From: Deltaproteobacteria bacterium
Lineage (GTDB): Bacteria > Myxococcota > Myxococcia > Myxococcales > Myxococcaceae
Direction of reading: 5' to 3'
Length of the DNA: 6,381 bases
Assembly (NCBI GenBank): GCA_016875515.1
Contig: VGRA01000159.1
Location: 1-6,381, forward strand
The position numbers and the translations under genes were made by a program. Within the stretch, counting starts at the first letter, position 1; the number at the start of each line of letters is the position of its first letter. The notes beneath the pieces were generated by a model, which saw nothing but the letters and a program-made list of their open reading frames with translations, searched no databases and had not been told where the DNA came from. This document shows, in pieces, positions 5,517 to 6,381 of the stretch.

Positions 5517-6381
5517 GCCCGGTAGTACCGCAGCGGCCGCGCCACGTTCTTCACCGCCTGCTCGCGCAGCTCGCCGTAGCGGATGGCCTGCAGCGCCGGG
5601 TCCTGCGTGCCGGCGAGCGCCTCGCGCACCGAGTCCATCACCAGCGTCTCGCGGAACCCCCCGAGCGATTGCAGCCGCGCCGCCTGGTTCATCCCGGACG
5701 AGAAGCCGGTGTAGGCCCGGTTGGGGCCGAACAGGCCGCAGTAGGTGGGCGCCACGTTGACGCCAATGGCCACCCCCAGCCCAGGCAACGACAGCTCCTC
5801 CGCCATCCGGGCCACCTCGCGGTCCGCGCTCATCTCCTCGGTGAGCCGCTGGATGTTCCGCGCCGTCCGCACCGCCGCCTCCACCCGTTCCTGCACGGTG
5901 GAGCGGAAGAACGGCGGGCCGAACAGGCCGATGACGCAGTCCCCCACCATCTTGTCGAACACCCCGCCGTGGGCCCACACGCACCGCACCACCGCCGCGC
6001 TCCAGCGGTCCACGAAGCCGCCAATGGCCGCCGGGCTCTCCAGCACCTGCTCGCACAGGCGGGTGAAGCCGTTGATGTCCGCGAACAGGATGGCCACCGG
6101 CTCGTCCCGCGGGGACAGGTAGCGGGACTCGTACTCCGGCTCCTCCAGCAGCTGGTCAATGACGGGGCCGGAGAAGAACTGAGACAGGTGGACGCGCTCG
6201 CGGTTGTGGTCCACCAGCCGCTGGCTGAGCGACGACGCAAGGACGTGCAAGAGGTCCAGCGTGAAGCTGTCGAACCCCTCGGCGTCGCCGCTCCAGAGCA
6301 CCAGCTTGCCGAGCACGTCCCCGGCCACCCCGCCCACCAGCATGTTCTCCACCGAGCGCGGCGCCCCGAGCAGGGACTTGA
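5507..6381 (-). CDS. Class III adenylate cyclase with N-terminal GAF-like domain (5' end outside window)
   Basis: The C-terminal 290 residues are visible, and the frame is open through the right edge, so the gene starts beyond it. The first 55 or so residues (SLLGAPRSVENMLVGGV, then GKLVLWSG and LLHVLASSLSQRL) look like the end of a GAF sensor domain and its output helix. The linker SQFFSGPVIDQLLEEPE leads into the catalytic domain. Counting the Val at 6350-6352 as residue 1, the metal-binding Asp are D92 (ILFADINGFT) and D138 (KMVGD). The purine-specifying pair is K134 and T215, as in adenylate rather than guanylate cyclases, and the transition-state residues are N222 and R226 (NQAARL). All are present, so it should make cAMP as a homodimer. 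A second cyclase-type motif, VAIGVNVAPTYCGLFG, precedes T215. An input domain before the GAF is possible but unseen. It is convergent with pdxH. Confidence 0.93.
   Translation of the reverse strand, partial: KSLLGAPRSVENMLVGGVAGDVLGKLVLWSGDAEGFDSFTLDLLHVLASSLSQRLVDHNRERVHLSQFFSGPVIDQLLEEPEYESRYLSPRDEPVAILFADINGFTRLCEQVLESPAAIGGFVDRWSAAVVRCVWAHGGVFDKMVGDCVIGLFGPPFFRSTVQERVEAAVRTARNIQRLTEEMSADREVARMAEELSLPGLGVAIGVNVAPTYCGLFGPNRAYTGFSSGMNQAARLQSLGGFRETLVMDSVREALAGTQDPALQAIRYGELREQAVKNVARPLRYYRAQL

Overview
The window is uniformly very GC-rich (many 60-base blocks exceed 75% G+C) and has dense genes with strong third-position G/C bias. The gene families point to a myxobacterium, most likely of the Myxococcus/Corallococcus/Archangium/Stigmatella group: a PilZ protein with a second degenerate PilZ-like half, a Cys-rich lipoprotein resembling DUF6748 proteins, and a GAF-type class III cyclase. 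That assignment is inference from gene content, not a measured match.

Layout, left to right. (1) Plus strand: a secreted or membrane PAP2-family phosphatase whose start codon lies one base outside the window, then a PilZ-domain (c-di-GMP receptor type) protein. (2) Minus strand, 1582-2356: a small unrecognised 85-aa ORF followed by the frameshifted remnant of a nucleotidyltransferase-like protein, in a patch with visibly lower G+C. This is the only accessory-looking segment. (3) Minus strand: glgA, glycogen synthase, complete and catalytically intact, 32 bases upstream of the small ORF. (4) A 142-base divergent intergenic region, with a perfect 8-bp hairpin just before the next start codon. 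(5) Plus strand: a 309-aa Cys-rich lipoprotein, then pdxH (pyridoxamine 5'-phosphate oxidase, short N-terminus) 14 bases downstream. (6) Minus strand, convergent with pdxH across only 7 bases: the C-terminal 290 residues of a GAF plus class III adenylate cyclase that runs off the right edge.

The genes do not form one pathway. Two second-messenger proteins (PilZ and cyclase), one glycogen biosynthesis enzyme, one vitamin B6 enzyme and two envelope proteins suggest ordinary chromosomal backbone, interrupted by a decaying nucleotidyltransferase module. No RNA genes, CRISPR arrays, insertion sequences or att-like direct repeats were recognised. The most worthwhile oddities are the double-frameshifted nucleotidyltransferase with its unknown partner ORF, the ribosome-site hairpin of the lipoprotein, the 100-residue-spaced internal repeat in that lipoprotein, and the PdxH lacking the usual N-terminal lid.
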